A stretch of 64,000 bases of DNA from Pseudo-nitzschia pungens (GCA_037355855.1 CM074762.1:62001-126000), one strand, 5' to 3'; positions 31,762-43,039 are shown, numbered from the stretch's first letter. Numbers and translations: made by a program. Notes: generated by a model not told the origin, from the letters alone.

Positions 31762-32197
31762 CAGGAACATGGTTGATTTTTGTTTTTTGACGAATTTCAA
31801 AAATTCCCGGTCCTCCCCACACTGAATCAGTGTCAAAGTGACACCCGGGGTCAAAGTGACACCCGGTGTCACTTTGACACTTGACACTCACCGATACTTT
31901 TGGGGGTCAAAGTGACACTGGGTGTCATTTTGACACCTGGTGTCACTTTGACACTCACAAGAGAAGTAGAAAAATACTGTCTACCTACGAACAAGTGTCA
32001 AAGTGACACCCGGTATCAAAGTGACACCTGGTGTCAAAGTGACACTTGACACTCCCTGATACTTTTGGGTGTCAAAGTGACACCGGGTGTCAAAGTGACC
32101 CCTGGTGTCAAAGTGACACCAAGCGCTGAGTGGTGCAGGGGGGGGGCTGGAAAAATTTAAAATTCTTAGAAAAAAATTAAATCAACTATGTTCCTGG
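31762..32197. mobile_element. TIR element with tandem-repeat core, member 2 (436 bp)
   Basis: The left end CAGGAACATGGTTGATTTTT (31763 on) and the right end (32179-32197, AAATCAACTATGTTCCTGG) are inverted repeats with one mismatch. The first about 60 bp match the right end of member 1. The inside is different: 13 or so copies of GTGTCAAAGTGACACC and its reverse complement GGTGTCACTTTGACAC, in mixed orientation, so the core can fold into many hairpins. No coding content and no clear target-site duplication. Confidence 0.75.
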
Positions 32198-33109
32198 TCA
32201 ACAAGTGACGTACCGTACCGTACGTATCGTACGAAGTAATCTTATCTCTAATCTCTAACAACAGTACTACGAATAAAGTTACTTGTACTAGGTAAGACTT
32301 AATTACCGGTAAGTTATTCATACCGGTACCGGTACAAGAAGTGCCAAGGTTAAGATCTTACTCGTAACCTTACGGTATTACCATCAGTTTTTGGATTTTC
32401 ATGAAATCTCGAATGCAATCTGACTAACCTTACCCGTACTCTTAATTTTACTCGTGCCGGTGTTAATTCACTACGTGTACACGTAAGCCTTACCGGTAAT
32501 GTACCGTAACCTTACTTCGAAGTATTTTTTTTTTTGGTTCAATTGAAATCTGATATTTTCATCCTCAACAACAACAACAACAACAACAACACAACACAAT
32601 ACGGTAGAACGTTCCTCTCTAGCAAATACAGTACCAGTACGTACGAAAACCTGGAACGAACAGGAAGACCGCTACTAGTAGTACCTCCTTTTCAATCGAG
32701 CAATTGCTGTACAAAAAGAATGGATGGGAAACCCGCCGGCAGCAGACATCGTCCTCCGTCAACGCCATTAGCACCAGCAGGACAAATGCTCGGTGGTGAA
32801 TGCTACTTGATACTAGTAGTACTCGTCCAGCAGTTTTTCGATACTCCTCGAGCTTCAAGTTGCTAATTGTAGTATTCCTATTACTACTATGACGTCCTCT
32901 GCGTGTACGTGCTGCGCGTGTACGGTACAGCAGCAAAATATCATGAATATGAATATGAATAGATTTAACTGGCATTAGTAGTATTGTTGCTCGTTTAAAG
33001 AAATACGAAGTACATCTCTTCGTTACTACTAGTAGTACGATGCATCTGCACGGTTGTGATGGTGATGATCGTTATCATATTTGTGTCACGCTACTCCGTC
33101 GAGTTGCAT
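32198..33109. other. Intergenic region, no supported gene
   Basis: Word DNA (GCCTTACCGGTAA near 32485), an ACAACA run (32567-32600) and TACTAGTAGTAC runs. A 110-codon frame at 32534 is a translation of simple sequence. Confidence 0.5.
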
Positions 33110-35377
33110 TCAACTCGTCGCATTGCAAAGTTTGCACGTTACCGGGCACTTCTGCTTGAGCGCTTCACCGTTCACTAGCTTGTTGCATTTGTTCCTCTTT
33201 CCAACCCACTTGCAGCCTTTCTTTTTGTTCTTTTTCACGATGAATTTACCTTTGAAGTTTTTGCACTCCCCGCTTGGGGGTGTCGTAGGCTCTGGTGGTT
33301 CGGGTTTGAGTGTGGGCTTGAGTGTGGGCTTGAGTGTGGGCTTGAGCGTGGGCTTGAGTGTGGGTTTGAGCGTGGGCTTGAGTGTGGGCTTGAGTGTGGG
33401 CTTGAGTGTGGGCTTGAGTGTGGGCTTGAGCGTGGGCTTGAGTGTGGGCTTGAGTGTGGGCTTGAGTGTGGGCTTGAGTGTGGGCTTGAGTGTGGGCTTG
33501 AGCGTGGGCTTGAGTGTGGGTTTGAGCGTGGGCTTGAGTGTGGGCTTGAGTGTGGGCTTGAGCGTGGGCTTGAGCGTGGGTTTGAGTGTGGGTGGGGCTG
33601 GTCCGCTCACGATTTCTTTTTCTTCGATGTGGAATTTGTGATTGCCTCCGCTAAAAAGTTCTTTGTTTGTGGGATCACGGACCTTGTACCAGCCCTCTAC
33701 GGGGTTGGTCAAACCATCCTTGTGTGTGTCGACCATTTGAAAAATAAATCGTTTTTCGTAGGGAAGGCAAGCCTTCGTTTTGTGGTGCGTCTGTTTGTCC
33801 GCGTATACCGGACTGATCTTGTGGACTACTCCGGTGTCCTTTTCTCGGATGGTCCAAGAGTTGTCCCCGGGGTAGCTATCGGTCAACAATTCGACGGTGA
33901 AATCCTCACAGGGTGGTGGCGGAAGAGGTTCTCCGATTTCGATGGTGGCATCTCGGAGATCGTTGGAGATTGCGAGGAATGTAATCGTCAGGTCACGTTC
34001 GTTATTGAAATCCTTGATCGTGTAAGCCTGACCAGGACTCAATGCGGCTACCTTTGTCGACAAGCCGTATTGATCGGGTTTACCAAGATCCTTTCTGAGG
34101 ATGGTAACTTTGTTTGCGTCTTCGACGGTGTCCCTAGTCATGCCAGTCTTGCGATTGTATCCGACGTAGTAATCTTGGACTTTGTTTTCTTGTTCCAATC
34201 GAACAGAAATCTTTGCGTTTGGATTCTTGGTGTAATCAGCAACTCCGTTGAGTACGACAGTCTGAGTTGAGGGGCTCGATTTCCTCAAGGGATTGATGTC
34301 CTCGATTTTGTCACTGTACCAGCCAAGTTGGTAGTTCTTTGCTGGGTTGTAGCACATGTATTGGTCGTCTACGTGATAGGAGAACCCCATGAAGCCTGAT
34401 TGGTCATCGTACTCGCCTTGGCCCAATTCCGCACTGTGTGCAAGGCCGATATTGTGTCCAACTTCGTGCATTTGCGCCGAGACAAAAGAACACCATTCAT
34501 TTTTGTAATAGGAAAACTTGTTTCGGATCAGGCCGTAGGCCGCCCAGTCGGTTGAGGTTCCGGGTGGCATGCAAAACATGACGAGGTCGAAACCGTTGTT
34601 CTCGAATGTTCCGACAGCTTTCAGGGCTTCGCTGAACGCCTGATTCTGAAGATTTCCGCGGCTGGGGTTGTCGGAAAGCCTGTAGTTGACCTGAACGTCT
34701 AGGACTCCATTGACTTGAGTTCCATCGGCGATTTTGCCATTGTACTTGTTGATCTTGAGCTTGCCGTAAGAGCATCTTTCAAACTGAGTTTTGAGACAGG
34801 CATCGTCTTCGAACACATCGTTTCGAAGTTGAGCCGGGCTTGCTGTGACCTCCGAGTCCAGAGTGGCAACGCGAATGACAAGGGTGTTCAGCGTACCCTG
34901 GGTTGGTGCCAATTGCCCCCTCACTTCGTTGCGAGAATCCACGACATCGTCGCGAACGACAACGCGTGCGGCTTCGGGTATGTACATCCTGGGTTCTACC
35001 GTGTCGAGAAGGGCTTCGCTGACTGTCATGGTAGATACACCGGATTGGACATCCACTACCGCATCCCGTGGATCAATGATATCGACAAAGTGTACACCAA
35101 GCTTGGCCGCATCCTCTTCTGAGAATTGGCAGACCCAATTCTCTTCAGACCTCCTCGTGAGTGACCTTGATTGAGCAGTGGGCTCGGTGGTGTACTCGAT
35201 ACCTTTCAGATAGAGCTTGCAGGTGGTGTCTTCAGTTAGATGCCGGTGCCTTTGAGTCTGAACATCTGGAACAGAAACGTCGTTGCTGGATCCTCGAAGG
35301 GTGGTTGAGGATGCAGAAGACACTGCGGCGGCGGTGGTGATGATGGCAGTAAGTAGGAGTTTCACGAAGGTTATCAT
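33110..35377 (-). CDS. Gametolysin-type (M11) zinc metalloprotease with K-P-T-L tail
   Basis: 755 residues from ATG. A signal peptide (1-22) and a propeptide-like region precede the protease domain. The zinc site [11 protein letters not shown] is at 304-314 (H304, E305, H308, H314), followed by SGFMGFSY as a probable Met-turn, then a [13 protein letters not shown] block conserved in the peptidase M11 family. After the catalytic domain comes a beta-rich segment, about 24 K-P-T-L repeats encoded by a 12-bp unit, and a Cys-rich end ([11 protein letters not shown]) like the small ShK-like modules common in diatom secreted proteins. In green algae gametolysin degrades the cell wall at mating; in diatoms the substrate is unknown. 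It is likely secreted. The repeat may span or anchor to the wall. Confidence 0.88.
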   Translation of the reverse strand: MITFVKLLLTAIITTAAAVSSASSTTLRGSSNDVSVPDVQTQRHRHLTEDTTCKLYLKGIEYTTEPTAQSRSLTRRSEENWVCQFSEEDAAKLGVHFVDIIDPRDAVVDVQSGVSTMTVSEALLDTVEPRMYIPEAARVVVRDDVVDSRNEVRGQLAPTQGTLNTLVIRVATLDSEVTASPAQLRNDVFEDDACLKTQFERCSYGKLKINKYNGKIADGTQVNGVLDVQVNYRLSDNPSRGNLQNQAFSEALKAVGTFENNGFDLVMFCMPPGTSTDWAAYGLIRNKFSYYKNEWCSFVSAQMHEVGHNIGLAHSAELGQGEYDDQSGFMGFSYHVDDQYMCYNPAKNYQLGWYSDKIEDINPLRKSSPSTQTVVLNGVADYTKNPNAKISVRLEQENKVQDYYVGYNRKTGMTRDTVEDANKVTILRKDLGKPDQYGLSTKVAALSPGQAYTIKDFNNERDLTITFLAISNDLRDATIEIGEPLPPPPCEDFTVELLTDSYPGDNSWTIREKDTGVVHKISPVYADKQTHHKTKACLPYEKRFIFQMVDTHKDGLTNPVEGWYKVRDPTNKELFSGGNHKFHIEEKEIVSGPAPPTLKPTLKPTLKPTLKPTLKPTLKPTLKPTLKPTLKPTLKPTLKPTLKPTLKPTLKPTLKPTLKPTLKPTLKPTLKPTLKPTLKPTLKPTLKPTLKPEPPEPTTPPSGECKNFKGKFIVKKNKKKGCKWVGKRNKCNKLVNGEALKQKCPVTCKLCNATS
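33304..33590 (-). repeat. 12-bp coding tandem repeat, about 24 copies (K-P-T-L)
   Basis: Units read GGGCTTGAGTGT or GGGCTTGAGCGT on the plus strand, with very few other variants (GGGTTTGAG). Homogeneity at silent sites indicates recent expansion or conversion within the gametolysin gene. Confidence 0.92.
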
Positions 35378-36461
35378 GATTACTATGATATATTCTTCGG
35401 ATGACGAATATGCCGTGGTGCGTGCACTGGAGATGGAGTTTATGGAGCTTGTGCGGACTTTCTGCTTGACAGATATTCAAGGAGAAGTGAATTATACAGC
35501 GTGGGCTTGGTGTCTTGCGAGTTTGTTATTTGTGGTTTTCTTTTCCTGAATTGTGAGAGTTTCAAATGGAGAGCATTATTTGAAGCAAAAATTAGGATAT
35601 CATAAGATACCGTACTACCGTAACTTTTGTCTTTTTTCCACAAAATTGGAATAATCTCAAAGCTGAGCAATAATTTTACGATCCTTCAGAGAACAGCAGT
35701 CATACTACCGTACCGGTAAGTTATTCAAAAATCTTGAACGAAGCTTTTAGCAAAAAAATCGTAAAAAATTCCGAAAAGGCGCATGATAACCTTACCGGTA
35801 AGGTAGTTAAGATTTACGGTGAGCCTACCGTAACCTTACTGTTGGACATTTTCAAAGCCGATGAGTAATTCGAAAACGAGCCCCCTCGGTCTCGAGCGAC
35901 GTTTTGATCATCACTTTTTGTTTTAGATACGAGTAACCTATAACCTTACTACTCGTAATTACCGGTACTGTTACCGAGACTTGTCTCTTCTTTCCACAAA
36001 ATATAAGAATGGTCTCAAACCTTAATAACAATATTACAATCGCTCCAAACTGCTCTCCATTGATTGAGAGTCACTGGGGTTTAGAGAACAGCGGTCGTAT
36101 CTGAGCTTAAAAAATTCATAAACAGGTCTAAAAGGCGAATGTTGTGGAACATTCGTGCATTTTCACAAGACATGCATACTACACTCGCCAGTAAGTAATT
36201 AATTTGAAAGAGAACCTCCTAGGTCTCTAGCGACATTTGACTATCATCACGTATTTGTTTCCCCGCAGTCCCGTAAGATCGGTATCATCGTGTATTTCTC
36301 TTCGTACATTCTCAAAAGACCAGGATCACAGCATACTTCTTGTTGGTTCTCCCGGGGATGCTCAGTATGGTGCTAGGACATTCGATACTACTTGCTAGCC
36401 GCTGCGTTTTCATTTCCATTCGGTCGCTCCTAGCTAGTCGAACTAGTCTAGTATACTTTAG
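35378..36461. repeat. Diverged direct duplication (about 350-bp unit), no gene
   Basis: 35625-35930 and about 35985-36260 share blocks in the same order: TTCCACAAAAT...AAT.GTCTCAAA, then AATAATTTTACGATC or AATATTACAATCG, then GAGAACAGC, then GAGTAATTCGAAAACGAG/AGTAATTAATTTGAAAGAG and GTCTCGAGCGAC/GTCTCTAGCGAC. A palindrome ACCTTACCGGTAAGGT is at 35789-35804. No gene is supported. Confidence 0.55.
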
Positions 36462-39020
36462 TTATAGCACTTTTGTGCCCAGGTAGCGGTGCAACTCAAA
36501 GATGTTGTTATTCTCCGGCTTGTTGTCGTTGTCGTTCTTCCTCTCGAGCAGAAGCTTCTGCGTCACGCAATCCGTGGTGGGGGTGTTGGTATAGATGTAG
36601 CATTCGGTGTCAATATCAAGGAGTCCCTCGGTCTTGACGGCAAACGCAGAGACGGAACCTTTCCAGGGGATGCTCTTGTACTTGACCTTGGTTCCGGACA
36701 GGCCCTTGACGTCAATCATGAGCAGGCGCCGATCGGTATAGACCCAGAGGTCCCGTCCCTCGCGGTAGACGAGCTCGACGGTTTCGGTCGGCAAAAGAAT
36801 CGGTGGGTCACTGTGCAGCTGCGCGTTGGCGACCTCCGGGTCTTCCTCGATCGAAAAGTCGATGATCCAATCGGTAAAGCCGTTTACTCCCGCGGGAGCA
36901 GTGATTCTTTTTTCGGGCGGTGGCGGCGGTGGCGCAGAAGTCGTAGGGCTTCCAGCGCCCAGGATCTTGGCCGAGAGGAACTTTTCGATTTTCAAAATGT
37001 CCGTCTTGGTCTTTCGAAAATCGAGCTTGAGCTTTCCGAGCGTCCAGTGGTTCTTGGTAAAGATTGCGAGGGTGCTGTCCCGGTCCCACTTGCCCGCGGA
37101 TTCGGCCGAGAAGGCCTTGATGTGGGGGTAGGGAACCGAAGTGTACTTTATTTTTTGTCCGGACCATCCCTTTGTGTCCAGCACCAGGAGTCTCTGGTCG
37201 GTAAAGCACACGGCGTCACGACCCGCCTTGAAGGCCATCTCGAGTTTTTCGCATTCGAGGAGGACGGGGTAGGTCCCGGCGTGCAGCGCGTTGTTCCACG
37301 CTTCTGAATCCACGGCTTCGTGATCGCCCATTGCCTCCTTGAAAACGTCGATAAACAACGGTGTGGTAGTAGTAGTAGTTGGTGGTGGTGGTGGTGGTGG
37401 TGGTGGTGTTTTTGTTGCTGTAGCAGTACCCGTAGTTGTAGTATTCGTCGATGTGGATGGGTAGGGATTGCTGGGGACTGCCACCGCCGTGGGTAGGATG
37501 CATTTCGCGAGAAAGATCTGTAGCTCCATTACATCGACCACGGTCTTATTGAAATCCCATTCCAGGTAGGACATGCCTGGATCGGGTTCTTCCCCGAGTG
37601 ACTCCCACCGAACCTCCGTGTAGACCATGACCTCCGCGTCGAGATCCATGTTCTTGCCCGCGGTCTTGATGCCAAAGCCTAGAACGGAAGTATACGGAAT
37701 GGAGGAATACCGGACCTTTTGTCCCGACCATCCCTTGACGTCGACGTCTAGGATGCGCTGGTTGGTAAAGACAACAATGTCCCGGCGGCCCCGAAAGGCC
37801 AGGGCGACTTTCTCATCGTTCCGCAGAATGCATGGGTTGGTCTTGTAGAGCTTTTCGATGGCGGCCGGATCGAGGGGTTTCTTGTTCGATCCCCCGTACA
37901 GGGTTCCGTAGTCGTAGGGCACGACGGATGCTCGATCGGCGGCGGCTGATACAGCGCTCGCCGAGAGGTTATTGTTGGTGTTGGTTCCACCACTGTCACT
38001 ACCATTACTACTACAACTTCCTAGCAATTTGTCGGCAAAGGCCATCTGAATGGCGGTGGTCATCGTCTCCAGAGAAGGTGTCTTGCGCAGATCCTGCTGG
38101 ATCTTTCTCATGGACGAAATGTTGGTGTAGATGACAAACTTGCCGTCAAAATCCCATCCCCCAGCGGTCTCCACCGAAAAGGCTTTGACACAGCTCCAGC
38201 GGATGGAGAAGAACTCTATCCTGGAGGAAGGTCCCAGGCCCTTGACGTCGATCACCACTAACCGAACCGACGTTACCAACACCAGGTCCCGGTTGGCCAC
38301 CTGGTAGGCCAGCTCCACGTCTTCTCCGGGCATGAGACACGCGAATTTCGATCCCTCAGATCCGAATTTATCTGTGACCAGGCCCGGATCTACCTGCCTC
38401 GCGTCGTTGCCGATTAAATCCAGGAGGCTTTCGAGAAAGCCGTCATTATTGCTCTCGTTGTTGTCGGTACTTGTTGGAGTGGGAGTGGGAGCGGGAGTGT
38501 ACAGTGGTTCGGTGTTGCCATTGCCATTGCTATGATTGCTATGGCTATTGCCATTGCTATTGCTATTGCTATCGTCCGATGCGAATAACTTGTCGTTGAA
38601 ATATCGCTGAATCATGACCAGATCCACCGCGTTCCGTGCAAAATCAATCGTCTTGGGCCCACCATAGCTCCCGCTGCTCCCAGAAAACCAGAGCTTGAGC
38701 TCGGTGTCCCGGTCCAGAACGGATTTGCCTGCCGTCTGCACCGCGAACGCCTTGATGGATCGATACGGAATGCTCACCAACTTCTGCTTCTTGCCCGTGT
38801 TGGAGCTGTCGAGCTGTCCTGTCAGGCCCCTGCCCTCGGCCACCAGCACCCGCAGATTCGTCCAGTAGGTACGCTCGCGGGCGCTTGGGCTCTGGAAGGC
38901 GAGCTCGACGCGCTCGTCCGATGCCAGCAGGTGGGGGGATTCGGAACGAAGGGTGGCCTCGGCCTGTGCGGCGTCGATTCCGGAGTGGTTGTCGGATAGT
39001 ATGTTCAACGTGCTCGGCAT
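36462..39020 (-). CDS. Protein with five tandem bacterial-PH-like domains
   Basis: 852 residues from the ATG at 39020; upstream codons open at a TTG and encode Asn runs, so they were excluded. Five repeats of about 130 residues lie near 20-145, 195-335, 380-520, 565-695 and 720-852. Each has E-x-V-E-L-A-F/Y, a T-x-x-R-L-L-V-x-D-V-K-G strand, S-I-P-Y and K-A-F-x-V-x-T-A-G, then an acidic D-x-D, as in the bPH_3/YokE-like PH fold. Linkers carry Asn/Ser, Thr and Pro runs. Repeat 1 is the most diverged. No signal peptide or membrane segment. PH-like folds bind lipids or proteins; here the function is unknown. Multi-copy bPH proteins occur in other stramenopiles as far as I recall. Confidence 0.75.
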   Translation of the reverse strand: MPSTLNILSDNHSGIDAAQAEATLRSESPHLLASDERVELAFQSPSARERTYWTNLRVLVAEGRGLTGQLDSSNTGKKQKLVSIPYRSIKAFAVQTAGKSVLDRDTELKLWFSGSSGSYGGPKTIDFARNAVDLVMIQRYFNDKLFASDDSNSNSNGNSHSNHSNGNGNTEPLYTPAPTPTPTSTDNNESNNDGFLESLLDLIGNDARQVDPGLVTDKFGSEGSKFACLMPGEDVELAYQVANRDLVLVTSVRLVVIDVKGLGPSSRIEFFSIRWSCVKAFSVETAGGWDFDGKFVIYTNISSMRKIQQDLRKTPSLETMTTAIQMAFADKLLGSCSSNGSDSGGTNTNNNLSASAVSAAADRASVVPYDYGTLYGGSNKKPLDPAAIEKLYKTNPCILRNDEKVALAFRGRRDIVVFTNQRILDVDVKGWSGQKVRYSSIPYTSVLGFGIKTAGKNMDLDAEVMVYTEVRWESLGEEPDPGMSYLEWDFNKTVVDVMELQIFLAKCILPTAVAVPSNPYPSTSTNTTTTGTATATKTPPPPPPPPPTTTTTTPLFIDVFKEAMGDHEAVDSEAWNNALHAGTYPVLLECEKLEMAFKAGRDAVCFTDQRLLVLDTKGWSGQKIKYTSVPYPHIKAFSAESAGKWDRDSTLAIFTKNHWTLGKLKLDFRKTKTDILKIEKFLSAKILGAGSPTTSAPPPPPPEKRITAPAGVNGFTDWIIDFSIEEDPEVANAQLHSDPPILLPTETVELVYREGRDLWVYTDRRLLMIDVKGLSGTKVKYKSIPWKGSVSAFAVKTEGLLDIDTECYIYTNTPTTDCVTQKLLLERKNDNDNKPENNNIFELHRYLGTKVL

Positions 39021-40103
39021 GATCGTCTTGTTGTTGTTGTTGTTGTTGTTGATGCTGTTGTTGATGCTGATGCTGATGCTGATGCTGACAATGTTGAGAT
39101 AATGATGACGTTGTTTCGGAAGCACTATCAACTACTAGTAGGGGGTGGGTACGCGTAGTATTTAGTCCTTTTAGTATCACTACTTTGGTTCGAAGTAGTT
39201 GTTGTTACTTTGCTTGAGGAAGATTGTATCGGTATGTTACGATATGGATATGGATATGGATATGGATATCGAGACAAGTACAAGTATGTTGTGTTTGTGA
39301 TGTAGCGGTACAGTTTTGCGTTGTTTCATGTTGCGTTGTGTTTTTGTTGCGTCGGAACTCGGAATCTTGTTTTGAACCTTGAAAACCGACTAAAATCAAA
39401 AAAATAATAATATTACAGTAACCATCACGGTACGTACAAGTGAGATCTTAGTTCGAAGGAAATGGGTTGCTGTCCGAGAAAGAAAATACCATAAGTAATC
39501 TTATCCCTCAACAAAATCAAAACGAGAAGAAGAGAAGAAGAACGAAGAATACCGGTACGGTAACTTACCGACGACGGAATTCCTGACAGCTGTCCGACAC
39601 GAAACAGCAAGTTACGGTTAATTTACTGGTAGTTCCTATCATTGTGATTATTTTGTTCAGGTGAACAATGTCAGGTAAGGATTACCAGTACCTTACCAGT
39701 AATTGTACGTGGTACAATCACTGGCACATTCATTGATATTATTTGCACCGTAAGGTTTACCGTACGTATAAGTCTTACTACGTATCATTGTTGATTATTG
39801 ATGTTGAGATTGATCCATTCGTGGATGGCGAAAAGAAATGAAATACTACTACACGTACGGTTACTGTAATTGACACGAATGAATGAATGAGGACGGTCGC
39901 GAGTGATATGATTCCAGTATGAAAAATGAATACAAAGTAGTACGGTAGTAACGAAATACGAAGTACTCCGTACGAAGTAACCTTACCGGTAAAGTTAGTC
40001 GTATTTTGTGCGCGAAGCAATTTTGGAATACCCCTAGGTAAGTTACGGTAAACCTTAATTAGCGCACTGTATGAAAAATAATGCGAATCTTAGATCTTAC
40101 ACA
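39021..40103. other. Intergenic region, no supported gene
   Basis: Begins with CTGATG/TTGTTG repeats in the 5' leader of the PH-repeat gene and TATGGATATGGA repeats (39242-39270). One arm of the 94-bp MITE family (GGAATTCCTGACAGCTGTCC, 39578-39597) stands alone. The rest is word DNA. Confidence 0.5.
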
Positions 40104-40207
40104 TACAAGTGTTCTTAGTTGTTCAGCCTCGCTCCATCTTCCACATGAACATGCATCTACAAGTGTTCTTAGTTGTTCAGCCTCGCTCCATCTTCCACAT
40201 GCATCTT
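40104..40207 (+). repeat. 54-bp tandem duplication, two copies
   Basis: TACAAGTGTTCTTAGTTG followed by TTCAGCCTCGCTCC and ATCTTCCACATG occurs at 40104 and again at 40158 without visible difference over about 44 bp, implying a very recent duplication. Confidence 0.9.
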
Positions 40208-40826
40208 CTTATTCGTTCCCATGATGTTCGTCGTTCTGTTCGTTGGTTGAAGAGTGAGTCGTACGAGAAAGTATTGCATGTGTAAGTTACCGTACGAACT
40301 TTGCTACAGAGGCATCAATCATCACGAAAGCATCACGTACTGAGTAAACCTTACTGAGTAAACCTTACGGTAATACAAGTAAGTTACTCGTAAGGAGACT
40401 GTAATAACTTGAAACTTACTCGTACGATCTCGATGCAGAAAACAATACGTAATACGTACAGTGCTTCGTAATTTTAGTACCGTAGGTGTGTAGTAGGTAA
40501 TTACGTTCTTGTACTTGTGTAAATTTTTGACACGATCACAAAGATCGAACAAAACGGAAAACGAAATACTAATAAGGTCTTACCTACGAAGATCAATCAA
40601 TCGACTTTCAGCAAGCAAGAAAATCCTTGCTCTCTCAGTCAAGCCGGTGCAAGTAAGGTTACCAGGAGACTGCCCTCAAAACATTCCGCCTGTCTCACTC
40701 TTTCTCACACAATCACCCTTGTCGAGTCCAGAAAAACCGAAAAGTACTAACAATCATTTCAACAAATACTACTCGCTACTTCTTGTGGAAGTATCAATTC
40801 ATTAACAGTCGGGAGGAGATATCACG
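40208..40826. other. Upstream region of the membrane-protein gene
   Basis: Word DNA (GTAAACCTTACTGA repeated at about 40343 and 40358) and the presumed promoter and leader of the gene at 40827. No separate gene is seen. Confidence 0.5.
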
Positions 40827-41846
40827 ATGTGCGGTCAGAAGTGTTGCAACAGCTCCGTCACCTTGGACGACGACGTCGATATCGAGGCATGCTGCGGTAA
40901 CAAACTCGAGGGAGCACGTTGTGTCTGTTTGTAAGTCTTTTATGATCCGAAGTAAAGTTTACTTCGTATTCAATATCGTACCGTATGATATCGTATCGTG
41001 TCGTGTCGTGTCGTATCGCATCGTGTGGTAATTTATGATGTACTTTGCATAATTTATCGAAGGAAGGTTTCTGTAATACTGTATAATTTTAAGCACATGC
41101 AGTACCGGTACTGTAAATCTTACCAGGTAATTTTACTGGCACGGTAATCTTACCATCGGGGAATCTCGTGTCTGCGACAAACGTTGCACTCGGTCTCACG
41201 GAGTTTTGGTTTTGCCTGTCTGCCCGTTATTATTACTGTACTTTGTATTTCGGTATTTCATATTCATATCTATATTCATATCCATATCCATATTCATATT
41301 CATATTCATACGCATTCGATGGCTGTCTGGTTCTCCAGACCCTACAACGATTGCTTAATGATTACCGCACAAAGCATTTCCATCGTGGCCCTGTGCCTCT
41401 CGTGGATCTGGTGGCTCACATTCCTACTCAGCATCTTGGCTATGGTGGTCCTCCAGATCCTCTGGTGCTGCCGCCAAAACCGATCCGGATTAATCGTATC
41501 GGTCGCCGTGTCGGGTGTCACGGGATTGCTGTGCCTCTTTTCGGGGATCTATTTCCTGGTCCGCTGGAGAAATGTTTCCGACTGCTACATTTTCACGTGG
41601 GGAACCGACGACTACGTCGACTACGAAGGCGTTCACAAAGACTGGTGCCCGGAAACCAAATGGGCGGTCGTCGCCTTTGTCGAAGCGGCCCTGTGGCTGA
41701 CTGTGTGCGGATGCCTTTGGCGTTTCGTCACCAGCGGACGCCACGCCAAGTGGGAGGAGGCGCTGGGAAGCCGCTGCCGCCGAGAAGATTCAAACGCTGT
41801 TGTCGCTGCTGGGAATGTCGAGCTCCCCGCGGTTGTGGCTGCAACG

Positions 41847-41879
<33 letters not shown>

Positions 41880-41972
41880 ACACCTACTGCTCCCGCGGCG
41901 GTGGCCCAGGCGGTGCTAGCAACCGATCCTTACCTTCCCCCGGAAGCCACGCAAAAGGTGGACCACGCCTAG
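40827..41972 (+). CDS. Small multi-pass membrane protein, two exons, unknown function
   Basis: Exon 1 is 40827-40930 and exon 2 is 41339-41972. The intron (408 bp) starts GTAAGT at 40931 and ends CTCCAG at 41338; the split codon TT|A is Leu and the frame continues, giving 245 residues. Exon 1 is Cys-rich (MCGQKCC, ACCGN, RCVC). Exon 2 has hydrophobic segments near 45-75 (probably two helices), 83-108 and 135-160, with a WCPETKW motif and paired Cys between them. The tail is Ala/Thr/Val-rich from GCAACA repeats. The layout looks like a four-helix membrane protein; no family is recognised. Intron sequence is rich in TATTCATATCCATA repeats. Confidence 0.65.
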
Positions 41973-42777
41973 CCTACTGGTTGTAGACACGAATCTGTAC
42001 GGTAAGGAGAGTGGCTTTACGGCTGTCTACCCGCCCGTCTGCCTGCTCAAAAATGCTCTTCTCGTACGAGTACTTGTACGGTACACTGACAAGCAAACTA
42101 TTCACCAACCCTCCCATTCGCCAACCCATCAATCTATCGATCCATCGATCGATCGATCCAACAATCACGATCCCAGCAGTATCAAAGCAAAACAGAGAAG
42201 CAATAGTGATTGGCATGTGTATACCACTGGTGGTACTAACAGGACGGATTTGCATATTGTGCTATGTGCTGTACAGGAGGTATGCTGTCTTGACGACAGG
42301 AAGAATTTTTGGATGGTTTTGATTTGCCACTGTAAAGTCGGATCATTGGAGGAAAATTCCTTGCGGAAAAATGAATAAGAAGCAGCAAGATTATTATATT
42401 AATAGTAAAGTAGGTATTGTTGCACTATAAAAATTCATCAACCCCGTATGGTGTTGTTCACGACAAGAAGATAGAATAATGCTAGTGTGTTGCAAATCCG
42501 TACTTTCGTTCAGTATGCGTACAAAGTTGCATACTCAAGGAACGCCAAATAACAGCGATGAGCAGCGCTGGTGGTACGGATAGAAGTAAGATAACTTACT
42601 CGTACCACCAGTACTTGTTGGGGCCACCCAAACTTTAAAAAAAAAAATACAGAACCAGGTAAGATTAGCACATGGGCTCAGCGAGTTCTCATCACAGTAC
42701 AGCGACTGACGAGTTACTTCAGTCAGAATTTCCACAAAGAACAGAGGAAAGCTGATTGTGTCTAAAAGAAAAAGCTA
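41973..42777. other. Intergenic region, no supported gene
   Basis: Contains CATCGATCGATCGATC (about 42145) and word DNA around 42590-42610. No gene is seen. Confidence 0.5.
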
Positions 42778-43012
42778 CAGATTGCTCCAGTAGATGTAGT
42801 AGAAGATGTGGTAGAAGTTGAAGAGGGAGCGGAAGAGCACGATATCATTGCAGCCTCTGTCGATGAGTGATCTGATGAGGTAGCGCCCGATGTTGTTGAA
42901 GAAGATCCTCGCAGCACTGTTGCAAACAATCCAAGCACTTTTGAAGACAACAACGATGATGTTGAAAAGGAAGAACTCGTTGCTATGGGATCGATAATTA
43001 TAATATTATGAT
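42778..43012 (+). pseudogene. Acidic coding remnant with one in-frame stop
   Basis: One plus-strand frame reads an acidic Val/Asp/Glu-rich peptide (V-D-V-V-E-D-V-V-E-V-E-E-G). It hits a TGA at about 42869, then continues open and acidic to about 43012 (includes V-V-E-E-D-P-R-S-T-V-A-N-N-P). The composition is unlike the flanking repeats. Probably a fragment of a lost gene or retroelement; no family can be named. Confidence 0.3.
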
Positions 43013-43039
43013 ACAGTACGTGTAATAGACCTCCCGTAC

